24,680 nt of DNA from contig JASGDF010000188.1 in assembly GCA_047607345.1 (NCBI GenBank), forward strand, positions 1 to 24,680, written 5' to 3'. Below, piece after piece: positions 24,107-24,680 of the stretch. The DNA comes from Pseudomonas_S sp047607345 (lineage in GTDB: Bacteria > Pseudomonadota > Gammaproteobacteria > Xanthomonadales > Xanthomonadaceae). How positions within the stretch are numbered: the stretch's first letter is position 1; every line of letters starts with the position of its first letter. The translations under genes and the position numbers were made by a program. The notes below the pieces were generated by a model. That model did not search any database and was not told the origin of the DNA. It saw only the letters and a program-made list of their open reading frames with translations.

Positions 24107-24204
24107 GGGGCCTCCTGGCTATGGCGCGGTGATGGCAGTGCCGGCATTCGGCTACAGCATGGCGTGCGGCGCGGCGCGCCGGCAAGCCGTCGGGCGCATG
24201 CAGT

Positions 24205-24680
24205 TCAGTGAGGTGTGCGTGGCGTCATCGCCGCAGCGGCGGCCGCTGCAAGCTGCGCCGGCAGCGGGCCTTCTGCGCGGCGGACCTCGGTGAACCCGCT
24301 GTCGCGGGCGACGGTGGCGAGGCGGTCGCTGGCCGCCACCAGCGGTTGCCGGCGCAGCCGCGCAAGCAGGTCCCCTGGCAGCTGCGGCAACAGTACTTGC
24401 AGCGCCTCGCTGCTGCTGAGGGCCAGAACGCTGTGCGGCATGACCGCGCGTAACCGGGAGAGCGCCTGTGCCGACAGGGTGATCGGCACGCGCCGGTAGA
24501 CGTCCGCGCGCAGTGTCTGGATGCCGCGCGCGTGCAGTTCGCGCGGGATCGCGCCGCGCCCGCCCGGCGCGGTGACCAGCCCGACCGCGGCTTGCCCCGG
24601 TGCCAGCTGCGGCAGCGCCAGCACGCCCTCGCTGTCCATCCGCGCCGGCACGACCGCATCGGCCACGCCGTGGCGGCGCA
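24205..24680 (-). CDS. hemD: Uroporphyrinogen-III synthase, partial (5' end outside window)
   Basis: HemD cyclises hydroxymethylbilane to uroporphyrinogen III, the branch point to heme, siroheme and cobalamin. Recognisable parts are ADAVVPARMDSEGVLALPQL, VGLVTAPGGRGAIPRELHARG, the ADVYRRVP strand end, and ALSSSEALQVLLPQL. The C-terminus is ARDSGFTEVRRAEGPLPAQL. The frame stays open through the last base of the window, so roughly the first third of a usual ~250-aa HemD is missing here. The GTG at 24664-24666 is not the real start. It heads the hemD-hemX-hemY run; hemC is expected just upstream, outside the window. Confidence 0.88.
   Translation of the reverse strand, partial: RRHGVADAVVPARMDSEGVLALPQLAPGQAAVGLVTAPGGRGAIPRELHARGIQTLRADVYRRVPITLSAQALSRLRAVMPHSVLALSSSEALQVLLPQLPGDLLARLRRQPLVAASDRLATVARDSGFTEVRRAEGPLPAQLAAAAAAAMTPRTPH

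Overview
The window is a GC-rich, densely coded chromosomal stretch that looks like a gammaproteobacterium of the Xanthomonadaceae/Lysobacteraceae type (Xanthomonas, Stenotrophomonas, Lysobacter, Luteimonas). The clues are very high third-position GC, the block glnA-glnK-amtB-ntrB-ntrC, a hemD-hemX-hemY cluster, two tandem sodC lipoprotein genes, a large TonB-dependent receptor, and a GTAG-headed palindromic element between genes. The genus is inferred from style, not proven. There is no rRNA, tRNA, CRISPR array, transposase or prophage.

Left part (1-6820): a secreted YceI-like protein and a lipoprotein phospholipase D/cardiolipin-synthase-like enzyme whose frames overlap by 4 bp; a YdiI/MenI-type hotdog thioesterase; a PlsC-like acyltransferase; a YheT-type alpha/beta hydrolase; and a YbhB/YbcL (PEBP) protein. 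Facing the last gene is uppP, the undecaprenyl-diphosphatase. A long REP-doublet hairpin (5931-6002) lies between the two converging genes. Several of these products act on lipids or the envelope.

Centre (6821-13438): a complete nitrogen-control module. glnA has a textbook sigma-54 promoter with two upstream NtrC boxes. It is followed by glnK, amtB, an intrinsic terminator, and then ntrB-ntrC. A perfect 17-bp NtrC box ends one base before the ntrB ATG and contains a TATATT hexamer, so ntrBC is probably autoregulated and may have a leaderless transcript. The logic is a closed loop: NtrB and GlnK sense nitrogen status, NtrC activates glnA through sigma-54 and probably limits its own synthesis, and GlnK gates AmtB.

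Right-centre (13439-19450): two intact Cu,Zn superoxide dismutase lipoproteins, a secreted DUF3887-like alpha/beta hydrolase, and a TonB-dependent receptor. Directly after the receptor is a short frameshifted remnant of a paralogue of that same hydrolase. This suggests a past duplication or rearrangement of a hydrolase-receptor unit.

Right part (19451-24680): an unrecognised conserved-looking protein gene on the minus strand diverges from a FadI-type thiolase gene. The minus-strand run hemD (cut by the window edge)-hemX-hemY then belongs to tetrapyrrole metabolism.

Most of the window is ordinary housekeeping DNA. The points most worth a second look are the NtrC operator fused to the ntrB start, the hydrolase remnant flanking the receptor, and the palindrome-rich gap between glnA and glnK. 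I saw no convincing novel multi-gene system.
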